DNA from: Enterobacter hormaechei subsp. hoffmannii
GTDB taxonomy: Bacteria > Pseudomonadota > Gammaproteobacteria > Enterobacterales > Enterobacteriaceae
Length of the DNA: 64,000 nucleotides
Direction: 5' to 3'
NCBI RefSeq assembly: GCF_001729745.1
Contig: NZ_CP017186.1
Coordinates: 496,001 to 560,000, forward strand
Part shown: positions 38,962-49,700 of the stretch, one piece after another
Layout of the letters: every line of letters begins with the position of its first letter
How positions within the stretch are numbered: the first letter of the stretch is position 1
Notes under the pieces: generated by a model
Database searches by the model: none
What the model was told of the DNA's origin: nothing
Seen by the model: the letters and a program-made list of their open reading frames with translations, nothing else
Position numbers and translations under genes: made by a program

Positions 38962-41655
38962 TTAAAGTAGCATTCTAAAATGTCGTTTATCAGCATCCGA
39001 AGATTTGAGTATTCGATACTCCATGCCGCTAGCGATGGCAATTTGCTGTGCAAATTCCTTTTTCGCCTGCACAACTGAATTCTCTATCTGGTTGTCAGCC
39101 TTTACCTCGACAATTACATACTTCAGACTGCCATCAGACTCTTCGCGCTGGAAGATGAAATCTGGGTAGTAGCTTCGTACCGTATGTGAATCTGGATCTA
39201 TGTATTGTATGAAGAAGTCCGATTGACCATGGGTCAACATCCCGGTGAAATAGATTTTTTTGACCCGCTGCTCATGTAAGAGATCCCAGAATAACCAGTT
39301 TTCAGAACCCGAGTCGAAGCAGTAAGTGTCAAGGTGAAAACTTTTGGTTCGTTCTTCATCTTTGAGTCGGACATCGTCCATACGGACGATCTTATCTTTT
39401 GCAGCGGATACCTCGTAGTACCCTTTTTGCGGAATTTTGATCAAGTCGACTTCATGTTCTTCGGTTTGTTCCGACTCATCCAGTTCGTATAACAGATTAA
39501 ACAAACGCGGGATGATTTCATCATATAGAAGCTCATTGAATTCGTTGGCCATAGCCACCAGCTCGTCGATGCCTTCCTTTGTAGAGTCAAGTATTTCCTC
39601 AATATCTAGCGGACTACGGTTTAGGTAACGGGATACCTCCGCCACTAAAGATAATGGTGAAAACACGCGCTTGTTCCGTTTACTGGTCAAATCGAAGGTT
39701 TGACTGTATACCACTTGAGCAATATTGGCAGTTGCTAGCCCATCTTGCTGGGTTTCAATAAGACGATATTTTTCTACCAACGGCTTCCACTTTTCACTGT
39801 CTTTACGGTTAAGTCCTAACGTCGTCCCAGGAACGATTGTTTTTTCCCTCGTGTGGTAAAGCTTGCGCACCCGTACCAGCTTAATTTTTACCGGCGGCTC
39901 AACAACACGAATTTCTACGCGTTCCTTGTCTTTGGCTACCTTCTGAAACTCTTCGGCAGTGATGCGGAAGTTTTGTTGTAGCTCATCGTTCAGAATATCT
40001 AGGTTGCCTTCCGATAGAAATACATGACCGGTATGTTGGGCTTGCCCTATGCCACGCAAGCAACGCATCGTAGCTTGAAGTACAAAGACTTTCGACTTTG
40101 GTTCACGGAACAACCCCACACCAAATAGAGAACGACAGTTCCACCCCTCACGACCTTTATTTACCAACAAGATGAACTGTTTTTCTGAACCTTCAGTATC
40201 TAATTTGTTGAATTCCCGGATATCGTCATTAGTGGTGATCTTCTGATCTCCTACGTTAACCAAGATACGAGACGTAGAGATGCCGCGCTTTTGCAGTGAA
40301 CGCTCAACTGCAGGCTTCAGTTCACTTAGTAATTCATCGACGGTCGCCGCAAAGAACGCCAGTTTAGGTAGCAACCCTTCGGGGCGCAGATGACCTATCT
40401 CATTTATGAATTTACCGATGGCAATATCGACAAACTCGTCGGTACGAGAGTTCGAGTAGCCATGTAAAGTCACTTTTTTAAGGTAACCCTTTTCGATAGC
40501 AGCTTTTAATCCATATGCATAGACGACTTCTGGCAAGACCTCACGGCCAATGTACGGTGTACCGGTGTAGTTGTAACACGCTACCACACGGGTACCCGAC
40601 GCACTGAGACTTGCTGCAAGAATGTCGATAGTGGTGCGCAGGCTAGTATCTGTCTCCTTTGTGCCAATCCCCATATCTTTGGCCAGAGCCTTGCCAAAGG
40701 AGTGGTGAGCCTCGTCCACATAGATACCAATCTGTTCCAAACGGCGCAATTTTTCAAAGCGCTGATTAGTAGTCAGATCGCCTTCATCTTCAGGCTGATC
40801 AAAGTTGTAAAGATCAGCAGCATCCGCATAAACACCAGAAGAAGTCAGCGTTTCTCCTACAGCACCAAACAATCGGTCTACCGAATTTTTTTCTTTGTGT
40901 TTTCGCTTGAGAATTATCTTTTGGGTGTTGGAAACGATTATATTGAAACGAGATCTATCTAGCGTATCCAGTGAAGTGCCCGCTTCTTCAAGATAGTGAA
41001 AGCGCAGATGGGTGGTTAGGAAGTTAACGTACTCCGGTGGAACGACACGAGTCAGATCGAAAGACTCAATCTCTTTGAGCGATTGCAGCACCGTCTTGTC
41101 CGGTGCAAAAACTAGAGCATTGTGGCAATAACGCTCGTCCCTACCGAATTTGTTACCCAAAAGGAATTCGTAGTAGATACAGGTCGCCATCAGGATAGTT
41201 TTACCAGTACCCATTGTCAGCGCGAAGATGTAGTTCGGGTAGGCGCGAGAGTTTTTGCGCATCTTCTCGAACAGTTGTTGATATGAAGCCAGCTCTAACT
41301 CATCGGAATCACCAAATGAAAACATTTCCTGCCCAGCAGTGCCTCGGAATGAGCCGAATTTGCGGCCTTCAAATTTGCCCGTCCGCTCAAACCACGCCTT
41401 GAAGATTGCTTCAACCTTGGTGTTGCCCAGAAATTCCTTAAGGAAGATATAGGTCTCCAGTGCTTCAAACTGAGGTTGGCGCAAGAAGGCCTTAGGATTT
41501 CGCTCAGGATTGTTGAAGTCAAGGAACTTTCGGGTGAGTTCTTTGTAATGAGTACGGATCGCCCCTCGGTTGGCTTGATGAAACTGCCACAGAAAGTGGA
41601 AAAAGGCGAAATCCAGAGAGGAACTTCCAGCATTTTTTAAAGATTTTTTAGCCAT
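38962..41655 (-). CDS. Type III-like restriction subunit Res (DEAD helicase plus PD-(D/E)XK nuclease)
   Basis: 897 residues. The SF2 helicase core has Walker A TMGTGKTILM (about residue 149), the DEAH box VDEAHHSF (about 316) and motif VI-type QATMRCLRGIGQAQ (about 529). The C-terminal nuclease is visible as YYPDFIF...VIVEVKA, the PD-(D/E)XK pattern. Type III Res subunits translocate on DNA and cut with Mod. Its start overlaps the Mod stop by 8 bases, so the two are coupled. Sequence is less GC-rich than the flanking chromosome. It is last in a four-gene operon. Confidence 0.85.
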   Translation of the reverse strand: MAKKSLKNAGSSSLDFAFFHFLWQFHQANRGAIRTHYKELTRKFLDFNNPERNPKAFLRQPQFEALETYIFLKEFLGNTKVEAIFKAWFERTGKFEGRKFGSFRGTAGQEMFSFGDSDELELASYQQLFEKMRKNSRAYPNYIFALTMGTGKTILMATCIYYEFLLGNKFGRDERYCHNALVFAPDKTVLQSLKEIESFDLTRVVPPEYVNFLTTHLRFHYLEEAGTSLDTLDRSRFNIIVSNTQKIILKRKHKEKNSVDRLFGAVGETLTSSGVYADAADLYNFDQPEDEGDLTTNQRFEKLRRLEQIGIYVDEAHHSFGKALAKDMGIGTKETDTSLRTTIDILAASLSASGTRVVACYNYTGTPYIGREVLPEVVYAYGLKAAIEKGYLKKVTLHGYSNSRTDEFVDIAIGKFINEIGHLRPEGLLPKLAFFAATVDELLSELKPAVERSLQKRGISTSRILVNVGDQKITTNDDIREFNKLDTEGSEKQFILLVNKGREGWNCRSLFGVGLFREPKSKVFVLQATMRCLRGIGQAQHTGHVFLSEGNLDILNDELQQNFRITAEEFQKVAKDKERVEIRVVEPPVKIKLVRVRKLYHTREKTIVPGTTLGLNRKDSEKWKPLVEKYRLIETQQDGLATANIAQVVYSQTFDLTSKRNKRVFSPLSLVAEVSRYLNRSPLDIEEILDSTKEGIDELVAMANEFNELLYDEIIPRLFNLLYELDESEQTEEHEVDLIKIPQKGYYEVSAAKDKIVRMDDVRLKDEERTKSFHLDTYCFDSGSENWLFWDLLHEQRVKKIYFTGMLTHGQSDFFIQYIDPDSHTVRSYYPDFIFQREESDGSLKYVIVEVKADNQIENSVVQAKKEFAQQIAIASGMEYRILKSSDADKRHFRMLL

Positions 41656-43531
41656 TAATTAGCTCCCCTTCCCAAGATTCTGATAGAAGATCTGTGATCT
41701 TTACGCGAATGGTTCCCGCATCGCTAGGAATCTTGTATGCTCCTTTGACAATCTCGTTCTTACCGGGAATATCCACGACTGCCGGTTGAAGCACTGCGCC
41801 GTCGAAGTTCCAGTCGATCAGCACCGACTCAACCAACTCTTTCCAATCCTTAACAGACTCAGTCTGTAGAGAAAGCTTTTGCAGAAGGTTCATTGGGTAG
41901 AACTTCTCAATGACCAGCTCTCCGTTCTTGATGAAAACCTTGGCCTGCGAATCGCGCTTGAACTCAAGTTCGGCCTTGTCGCGCAGGATGTCCACTACCT
42001 CGACGTCTATCTTGAAGGGTTTGGCGGCTAATTCCAGCTGTGCTGCCATATCCGGCTCGTGCCCCATGCAAATAAGGGTGATCTTTTCGACCGGGCGGTT
42101 CGGGGCTTCCTTCTGCTTACGTTCCCAGGCCTTATAGTCGAAGCCAGCAATCAGCTCATTCAAGTCGGCTCGTGTGGCAATACGATTGACCGGCATTATC
42201 TTGACCATGCGTCCATCCTTCTCACCGTCGAACACGGCGCTGAATTCGAGTTTCTGTACTTCCAGAGCCTCGATCAATAGTTCCTTGGCCTGAATGGGAT
42301 TGCGGAAAATGTCATAGTGGTTGACTGTAAATACCTCGAAGCCTGGATACACCTTCGGCACCTTAAAAACATCTGTCCAGCTGCCTGACGCATCCTCATC
42401 TTCTTCTTCGATGCTGGCTTGCATGTCATAATCATCACGTAAACCGTTCTTGATAGTCGCCTGATATTTTACATCAGCCATCTCTTCATGGATGCCAAGA
42501 AGTCTTTTCGAAGTAGTTTGAACGGACGCCAAGTTGATATCGTTTCCAATATAACGTCTGCCATACTTACTGCTGACAGCCTGCGTTGTCCCGGATCCCA
42601 TAAAGCAATCGAAAACAATATCACCAGGATTGGAGTAAGCGAGGATTATCCGCTCTAATAGCGTTTCTGGCTTTTGAGTCGGATATCCCACAACCTCTAC
42701 ACGATCAGCGGGTTGAAGCATGGGCAGTCGCCAAACGTCATCAATAGTTTTGTGAGTGGAATTGATATAGACGACATTACCATTCTCATCCTTGGCATTG
42801 ACTAAGGACTGTGTGGCCTTGTCCCAAACACGCTTAATCTGCTGAACCGGCTTTTCACGCTTTTCGCGAAGCTTATTGAATTGGAATTTACCTGACTTTG
42901 AATAGACAATAATCACATCATGATTAGACGCGAAGCGGTTGATGTTTCCTTGCATTTTGTTGTAGTAGTGCCAAACGATTTCATTTTGGAAGGTTCCTAC
43001 ACCAAACACCTCGTCCAGCAATGCGCGCAAGTAGTGCGACTTATGCCAATCACAGTGCAGGCATAAAACACCGTCCTGGCTCAATAGCTCTCGCATTAGG
43101 ATTACTCGCTCGTAGATGAATTGAAGGTATTCATCATTCGTCCAGACATCCGTGTACTGCTTTTCTTCAAAAGCCGTATATGCAGTCTCCGTGCTCTGCC
43201 TGTTCAACTTGATTGTTTTCTTGTATTCGATTTTCGAATCAAACGGTGGATCTATGTAGATCAGGTCGACCTTGCCGCGAAACTCCTTTAGCAGATGACT
43301 CATCACCTGCAGGTTGTCGCCCCAGTAAATCTTGTTGCGCCAACCATCCACCTCTTCGCCGTGGACTTCCTTCAACTGCGCCGGATAATACTGGGTCGAA
43401 GTGAAAGGGCGCTTGCCGCGCCAGTTCAGCATCGGGTAGCCCTTGATCGGCTCGAATTCATACTTTTCGACGTTAATCGTGTCACCAACAGATGTAGACA
43501 GTCGCATGCTTTCCTGTGTGGATTTGCTCAT
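41648..43531 (-). CDS. Type III-like site-specific DNA methyltransferase Mod
   Basis: 627 residues. Catalytic motif IV reads DPPF (LIYIDPPFDSK, about residue 95) and precedes the AdoMet motif FMGSGTT (about 312), the beta-class order of adenine-N6 or cytosine-N4 methyltransferases such as type III Mod. The intervening and C-terminal parts would hold the target recognition domain. ATG overlaps the helicase stop (TAATG), so translation is coupled. It would mark host DNA and form the complex with Res. Confidence 0.87.
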   Translation of the reverse strand: MSKSTQESMRLSTSVGDTINVEKYEFEPIKGYPMLNWRGKRPFTSTQYYPAQLKEVHGEEVDGWRNKIYWGDNLQVMSHLLKEFRGKVDLIYIDPPFDSKIEYKKTIKLNRQSTETAYTAFEEKQYTDVWTNDEYLQFIYERVILMRELLSQDGVLCLHCDWHKSHYLRALLDEVFGVGTFQNEIVWHYYNKMQGNINRFASNHDVIIVYSKSGKFQFNKLREKREKPVQQIKRVWDKATQSLVNAKDENGNVVYINSTHKTIDDVWRLPMLQPADRVEVVGYPTQKPETLLERIILAYSNPGDIVFDCFMGSGTTQAVSSKYGRRYIGNDINLASVQTTSKRLLGIHEEMADVKYQATIKNGLRDDYDMQASIEEEDEDASGSWTDVFKVPKVYPGFEVFTVNHYDIFRNPIQAKELLIEALEVQKLEFSAVFDGEKDGRMVKIMPVNRIATRADLNELIAGFDYKAWERKQKEAPNRPVEKITLICMGHEPDMAAQLELAAKPFKIDVEVVDILRDKAELEFKRDSQAKVFIKNGELVIEKFYPMNLLQKLSLQTESVKDWKELVESVLIDWNFDGAVLQPAVVDIPGKNEIVKGAYKIPSDAGTIRVKITDLLSESWEGELING

Positions 43532-46446
43532 TAGTTATTTTTCCTGAATTTCCAATTCTTTTTGTCGCAGTAAGGTCGTATATCACATTCCAAACAGCGT
43601 TTTGCTGGTCGTGCTGTGATTTGGTAATCCTGCCGCTCAATGCGCGCGACAATATCGTCAAAGCGCGCAATAGTCTTGCCTATAGCGTGTTCGTCCTTTG
43701 TGAACGATACATAAGGGTTCCCGCCGTCCTCGCCGGTGTAGTACAGGTGCATCCGGCTTACCTTTTGACCGGTGCGTTCTTCCACCAAATGGGCGTATAC
43801 TTCCAACTGGTGCTGGTACTGACGCAGCCGATCCCGATCTTTTTCCATATCGGGTTTTTTTTCCGATTTGAAGTCAATAATTTCGACTGTGTCATGTTCG
43901 CCTCGGATCAGATCGACGCTGCCTTTTAAGATATATTGTTCTTTAACGAGTGAGATCTCTACCTCGGATTCTTTTATACGAGCCCAGTTTCCATTCTCGC
44001 GCTCGTAGTACCTCAAAATGTGCTTTTCAACGGCTTTAATTGTTTGAGGTGCCAGGTATTGGCGCTCGCGCTTGGACAAATATTGGTAGTTAATATTCAT
44101 CCACTCTCTGATTTGATCAGGATGGATGAGGGACTCATCTCCACGAAGAACTGTCTTGTGAATGTCCTCAATAGTTTGATGCACCAAGGTACCGAATAAC
44201 TGAGCTCCTGCTCGAATAGGATTAAACTCCAGCTCTTTGAAGAACCGGTACTGCTCGGCACAGTTCTCGAACACAGTGATGTGCGAGGTGAATGAATACT
44301 CTCGTTTGAGATTGATCTGTTTGACTGCCTCGAAGGTCAGTGCTGAAAAGTCCAGTTCCCGCCAGTTGGGTAGTCCGTAGAATAGACGCTCAAAGTATTT
44401 GGATGGCGACTTGCCTCGCCCTTGTTTTTCCTGCGCGGTCAGCACCAGTAGGTTTTGAGCGCGTGAGAAGGCGGTGTAAAATAACCGCCAGAAGTCGAAG
44501 TTCTTGATGTGCTCGAGTGGTTCGAAGCGTTCCTTCGATAGGTAGCCGCCGTCCTCAAGCAACACGTCCAAATCGCCGTACTGTTTACGCGGTACAGCGT
44601 CAAGTGAACCACACACCACCAGCGGAAACTCTAATCCTTTGGATTGATGGATGGTCAGGAACGAGACACAGCCCTTAGGTGCGTACTCCGCCTCATCCTC
44701 GTATTCGCCGATACCACCGTCAACCAAGAAACGCATGAACTGGTTGAATAGATCTCGAAGGTTCTTTTCCAAAAATTCTGGGTTAAGCACGCTGACAAAG
44801 TGTAAATGCTCGAACTTTGTTAGTAGTCTGGAGAAAGTTCCAAGGTTACGTGCGGCACGCCCCTTGTCCACACTTTGCACAGCCTCATCGGCGAGGAAGC
44901 GCGAGAACAGGGGGAACTGGAGCAGTTCATAGAACAAACCAGAGAAGGAATAGTCAGTGTTCTGAGTTAGCACGGCGTGCCGCTTGGCCAGAGGACGAGC
45001 CCAGTCAAGCATTGATTTATGCTCCGGCTTGCGCAGTTCGTCGATGAATGCCTTGAAGCACAGGTGGTCGTAGTAGTCCCAGATGGGAAGACTGATGCCT
45101 TCGGCCCACACCCGCACCTTGGGAAACTGCGGGAATAGGAAGATCAGAGCACCGATCATTAGGCGGATCTCCTCGCGCTCAAAAAACATATTCGAGCGGG
45201 GCGAGAATACCGGCACTCCTTTTGCTTCAAGGAAACGCGCCAAGGCCACTACCTTCTCATTCTTGACAGAGCGGAACAGGAATGCCACCTGATTCCAGTC
45301 CGTAAGCTGACCGGATTTCTTCAATTCATTGAGGAAGGCCAACACCTCTGCGTGCCAGTTGGTAGCGTCTCCCTTATCATCTCTGGCGGCCAACCTCACC
45401 GCTGTGGGTTGGTCGGGAAAGTCATCCTCACGCGGGACGATCTTCTTGTCGAAGCGAAACACGCGCGAGCCGTTGTCCCATATCTGCTCCTTCATCCACT
45501 CGTTGTAAAAGCGGATAATGTCAGGGTGCGAACGATAGTTGACGGTGAGTTTAACTTGTTTGCATTGACCTTCGTCGAATAGTGCTGGGAATTCCAGAAT
45601 GTTGCGGATGGTAGCCCCGCGAAAACGGTACAAACCTTGGTCATCGTCGCCCACTACGCACAGATTGCAGTGCTCTTTGGCGAGTAGTAGAAGGATGCGC
45701 TCCTGAATGGTATTGGTATCCTGGTACTCGTCCACCATCAGGTGGGTGAGCTTCTCGCGCAGTTCTGACAGCACTGCCGGGTGTTTTTCCAGTAGTTGCA
45801 AGGCCTCGTACTGGATGCTTGAGAAGTCCAGCGAGTTGTGCTCGTGAAGTAAATCATGGTACTTGACGAAGCAGGTAGCTAGTGCACGGATTTCTGGCTC
45901 GGAGGCCGCCGCCAACGTGGCTAAATCAAGAGCCTCTTCGCTAACTTTGTTGAGCCACTTGAGCAGGTTCTCTGACTGAACCCAACGGCCTGTCTGGTCA
46001 TTGCCCATGACAAGCTCGGCGTTCGGTAACTCGCGAAAGGCTTTGATGTGCTGATAGAGGAAGTACTGCTGGTCGAACTGGTCGAACAGTGTAAAGCTAC
46101 GCTTGAGCCGCGTGAACTCGCGGTAATCCTCTAGCAGTCGAAGGCAAATGGAATGGAAAGTACCAAGGTACATCTCGTTCAGGTTGAACTGGATTTTTAG
46201 TTCGGCTAACCGGTTGGATATACGAGTAGTGAGTTCGCGTGCGGCTTTGTCTGTGAAGGTGACAACCAGCAACGATTCAGGTGCGACACCCCTGTATGTG
46301 ATGAGGTAAACGATGCGCTCGACCAGAGTGAAGGTCTTGCCCGACCCAGGGCCTGCAATTATGAGCAATGGGCCATCGGTGGCTAGGATGGCTTCAAGTT
46401 GTTGGGGATTGGCCTTGGACTGGAGCGCCATAATGCTAGGCGTCAT
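43531..46446 (-). CDS. UvrD-family helicase fused to a PD-(D/E)XK nuclease with cysteine cluster
   Basis: 971 residues. SF1A helicase motifs are clear: Walker A AGPGSGKTFTL (about residues 32-42), motif II VDEYQDTN, motif III GDDDQGLYRFRGA, and the late SFLTIHQSKGLEFPLVV. The C-terminal ~250 residues are a nuclease of the AddB/RecB/Cas4 kind: GSVDLI...EIIDFKSEKK. Cysteines at about 725 (ENCAEQYRFF), 951, 954 and 960 (CLECDIRPYC) are arranged to hold an iron-sulphur cluster. It resembles AddA-like DNA-end processing enzymes, but lies inside a restriction operon: ATGA overlap with the small ORF upstream, TAATG overlap with Mod downstream. Confidence 0.88.
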   Translation of the reverse strand: MTPSIMALQSKANPQQLEAILATDGPLLIIAGPGSGKTFTLVERIVYLITYRGVAPESLLVVTFTDKAARELTTRISNRLAELKIQFNLNEMYLGTFHSICLRLLEDYREFTRLKRSFTLFDQFDQQYFLYQHIKAFRELPNAELVMGNDQTGRWVQSENLLKWLNKVSEEALDLATLAAASEPEIRALATCFVKYHDLLHEHNSLDFSSIQYEALQLLEKHPAVLSELREKLTHLMVDEYQDTNTIQERILLLLAKEHCNLCVVGDDDQGLYRFRGATIRNILEFPALFDEGQCKQVKLTVNYRSHPDIIRFYNEWMKEQIWDNGSRVFRFDKKIVPREDDFPDQPTAVRLAARDDKGDATNWHAEVLAFLNELKKSGQLTDWNQVAFLFRSVKNEKVVALARFLEAKGVPVFSPRSNMFFEREEIRLMIGALIFLFPQFPKVRVWAEGISLPIWDYYDHLCFKAFIDELRKPEHKSMLDWARPLAKRHAVLTQNTDYSFSGLFYELLQFPLFSRFLADEAVQSVDKGRAARNLGTFSRLLTKFEHLHFVSVLNPEFLEKNLRDLFNQFMRFLVDGGIGEYEDEAEYAPKGCVSFLTIHQSKGLEFPLVVCGSLDAVPRKQYGDLDVLLEDGGYLSKERFEPLEHIKNFDFWRLFYTAFSRAQNLLVLTAQEKQGRGKSPSKYFERLFYGLPNWRELDFSALTFEAVKQINLKREYSFTSHITVFENCAEQYRFFKELEFNPIRAGAQLFGTLVHQTIEDIHKTVLRGDESLIHPDQIREWMNINYQYLSKRERQYLAPQTIKAVEKHILRYYERENGNWARIKESEVEISLVKEQYILKGSVDLIRGEHDTVEIIDFKSEKKPDMEKDRDRLRQYQHQLEVYAHLVEERTGQKVSRMHLYYTGEDGGNPYVSFTKDEHAIGKTIARFDDIVARIERQDYQITARPAKRCLECDIRPYCDKKNWKFRKNN

Positions 46447-46622
46447 TCTGCCCCCTTCTCGTCATCCACCACCGCATTGCCGATGTGGCTGGTGATCCAT
46501 TGATCCAGATTCCCACAACGTTTAATGCGTGGAGTTTTCTGAAAGTGACCGAACAGCTTGCCCGCCTTCGGAGGAGCAGCAACTTCATCAATCGTGAGGA
46601 TCTCACCTAGCTGGCCGCTCAT
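46443..46622 (-). CDS. Small helix-turn-helix (excisionase-like) ORF, possibly degenerate
   Basis: 59 residues, too short for most gene finders. It begins MSGQLGEILTIDEVAAPP and ends with LDQWITSHIG, the first and last parts of the excisionase-type helix-turn-helix family (typically ILTIDEVAAYLK...W.F...DLDRWI). About ten residues of the recognition-helix and wing region appear missing, so binding may be lost. Its TGA overlaps the helicase ATG as ATGA, so it is the first gene of the operon. It could be a regulator or a translational lead-in. Confidence 0.6.
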   Translation of the reverse strand: MSGQLGEILTIDEVAAPPKAGKLFGHFQKTPRIKRCGNLDQWITSHIGNAVVDDEKGAE

Positions 46623-46727
46623 CGGGTTACCTTTGGGTGTCTGCTATTAAGTTAATCTGATGCTATATCTTGTCACAAGATGGCGTTATTGGACAAATTT
46701 GGGCAAACATGGCATTAAGAACTTTAT

Positions 46728-49700
46728 ATGAAGTCGCATTCAGGGGGAGTTGTGGCATCGAACTACATTGCAATTTGTGAAGAAAATCGGGAGAGCTACG
46801 GCACAAAAGGCGCACAGAAATCCGGGAAACTGGCCGCAGAACTGTACGATGATCGGACGCACTTCATATTTGAATTGTTGCAGAATGCAGAGGATGCCCT
46901 TGGTAGGAGGGTTGGCTGGCTGGGAGCACGTAATGTTCAATTTGTCCTAAACCAAACTCAACTGAGGTTCTCGCATTTCGGCAAGCCGTTCGACGAAGCA
47001 GACGTTCGAAGCGTCTGCGAAATCGCTGAAAGTACCAAAAATGGATCTTCAATTGGCCGCTTCGGCCTTGGTTTCAAATCCGTTTACACCGTCACAGATT
47101 TTCCGGAAATTCACTCTGGCGATGAGGACTTCGCCATTGAAAACTATGTCTTTCCCAAACACTCGGATCGCTTGGCGCGAAAAGTGGACGAAACTCAGAT
47201 AATTCTCCCACTTAGACCAGAAGACACGAGCATAGCGCAGGATATTACAAGAAGCTTTCGGCAGCTGGGGCCTAGTGCACTTCTATTTCTGCGCAACATA
47301 AATGAAATTAACTGGAGTGTCGAGGGTGGCGCGTCTGGATTCTATCAGCGTACCACCTCTGCACCGCTCGGACATAATGTTCAGCACATAACGGTGAGCG
47401 GCAATGAGGATGGTCTGCCAGAAGTCGAACAGAACTGGCTAGTTTTCCACCGCGACGTGTTTTCTGCCAAGCAGCGGAAAATAGTACAGGTGGAAATCGC
47501 TTTCTTGCTGGTTGCAGACAAGGGGGCTACTAGTCACTGGGCTATACAGCCTCTGGCTAAGTCACCGCTGGTTGTGTTTTTCCCGACAGTGGTTGAGAGT
47601 CATCTTGGCTTTCTCGTGCAGGGGCCATATCGCACAACCCCTAGCCGTGACAACATTCCGCTTGGCGAGCCATGGAACCAGCACCTGGTAAAGGAGACAT
47701 CCTGTCTGTTAGTGGAAGCGATGCGCTGGCTACGCGACAACTCAATGTTGGATGTATCGGCGCTGCGCTGCATGCCGCTTGATCGTGACAAGTTCCCGAA
47801 AGATTCGCGGTTCGCGCCCATGTTTGATATCGTTCGGCAAGCATTTGAGGAGCATGAGTTGCTTCCGACATTCGACGGCAGGCATATCGCAGCACATCAG
47901 GCCAAGCTGGCGCGCACTCAAGAGTTGCGCCAGTTGTTCAGTCCGGAGCAACTGGCGTTGCTGTGCGGTTCGGAAAACGCTGCTTGGTTATCTGGCGATA
48001 TCACTCAGGACAAGGCACCTGAAATTCGCCAGTACCTGATGCGCGAGCTCAATATCGACGAGATCACGCCGATAAAGCTGGTGCCGAGCCTTGACAAGTC
48101 ATTCCTCGAAGTTCAGCCAGAAGACTGGATATTACGGCTTTACGAATTCCTGAGCAGACAGGAAAATGCCCTACGCCGTCACCTCGATACGATTCCACTC
48201 ATCCGTCTTGACGACGGTACTCACGTAGTCGCTCGCGTGAACGGCAAAGCTCAGGCCTTCCTTCCCAGTGCCATTGCCACCAGCTTCCCTACAATGTGCC
48301 GCGCGGTTTGCGCAACAGACGAGGTGCGGCTGTTTCTGAATTCGCTAGGTATCAACGAACCCGAACCAGTGGATGACGTCATTTGGAATATTCTACCGAA
48401 GTATCAACAGCAAGAGTTAGTAGATATAGACGACGATACCTATGCGGTTGACATTGAACGCATCTGCAAGGCCTTCAGCACCGACTCAGCAGCACAGAAG
48501 GATAAGCTACGATCAGAGCTTCGCACTACCAAGTTTGTGTCGGTGGTCAACACCGGTAATGGCAAATCTTACCGCGCTAAGCCAGGAGAGGTCTACATAG
48601 CTACCGACCGTCTGAAACAGCTCTATTCAGGCGTAAACGGCATTTTCATTGTTGATGACAGATACTCTTGCCTTCGTGGCGAAAGCATACGTGATGTGCT
48701 GGAATCTTGCGGCGCATTGCGCTACCCGCGTCCAATTGAATCCCCACACGAGTTGACGCAGGATGAGAAATTAGAGTTGCGTAGACAGACAGGCTACGAA
48801 ACAACGTCGGGAGCTAACGACCATATCACCGATTGGACACTTGAGGGGTTCGACCACCTAGTTGAACTATTATCCAAACTCACAATTGATCAGCGTGTTT
48901 ATCGTGCACGCCTACTTTGGGAAAGTCTAATTGACCTCGAAGAGCGTCGTGGGCGTGGTGTATTTGACGGCTTATATACTTGGTCACACTACGGCGAGCG
49001 CAGAACTCCACCTTTCCCTACAGCCTTCATACGCCGTTTGAATAAAGCTGAGTGGGTACCAGATGCTGATGGTAATCTAGTTCAACCTCACCTTGTGGTG
49101 TTCGACTCCCTCGGATGGAAAAACAACCCTTTCCTGTTAACTAAAATCGCTTTCAAGCCGCCAATCTTAGATCAGCTTGCTAGAGAGGCTGGCATCGACC
49201 CCGCGATTCTTGACCTGCTGCGAAGAGACCCCACTATCGTTGCTGAATTGGCATCCCGATTGAGCGATAATCCAATCCAAGAGTGCGAGTCACCGATAGT
49301 TGAGGTGCTTTTTACTGGTGACGTATACGGCGATGCAATGGATCTATATGGCGATAACATGCCGCATATTCCCCCCGGAACCCCCGACCCAGACAGCTAC
49401 GACATTGTTAATACTGGTACTGGACGTAGTGGCCGAGGCAGTGCTAGCTCTGGGTCTTCTCACGATGGCGCTCTAGGTTCTGGTGGTGTGTACGGCGGCT
49501 CCGGTGGTCATAATAGTTCTGGTTACAAAGGCAGTCAAAAAGGTGGCAGGCAGAGAATGCCCGGTAACGCTGGGGGGCGGCCATTTATTTCCTATGTTGG
49601 AACTCATCCCAACGATGACGACCTCGAGCCCGGCAACTTCGATCAGGCAGAACGTATGCAGATTGAGGCATGTGCAATCGACCTCATCATTGGTCTTGAA

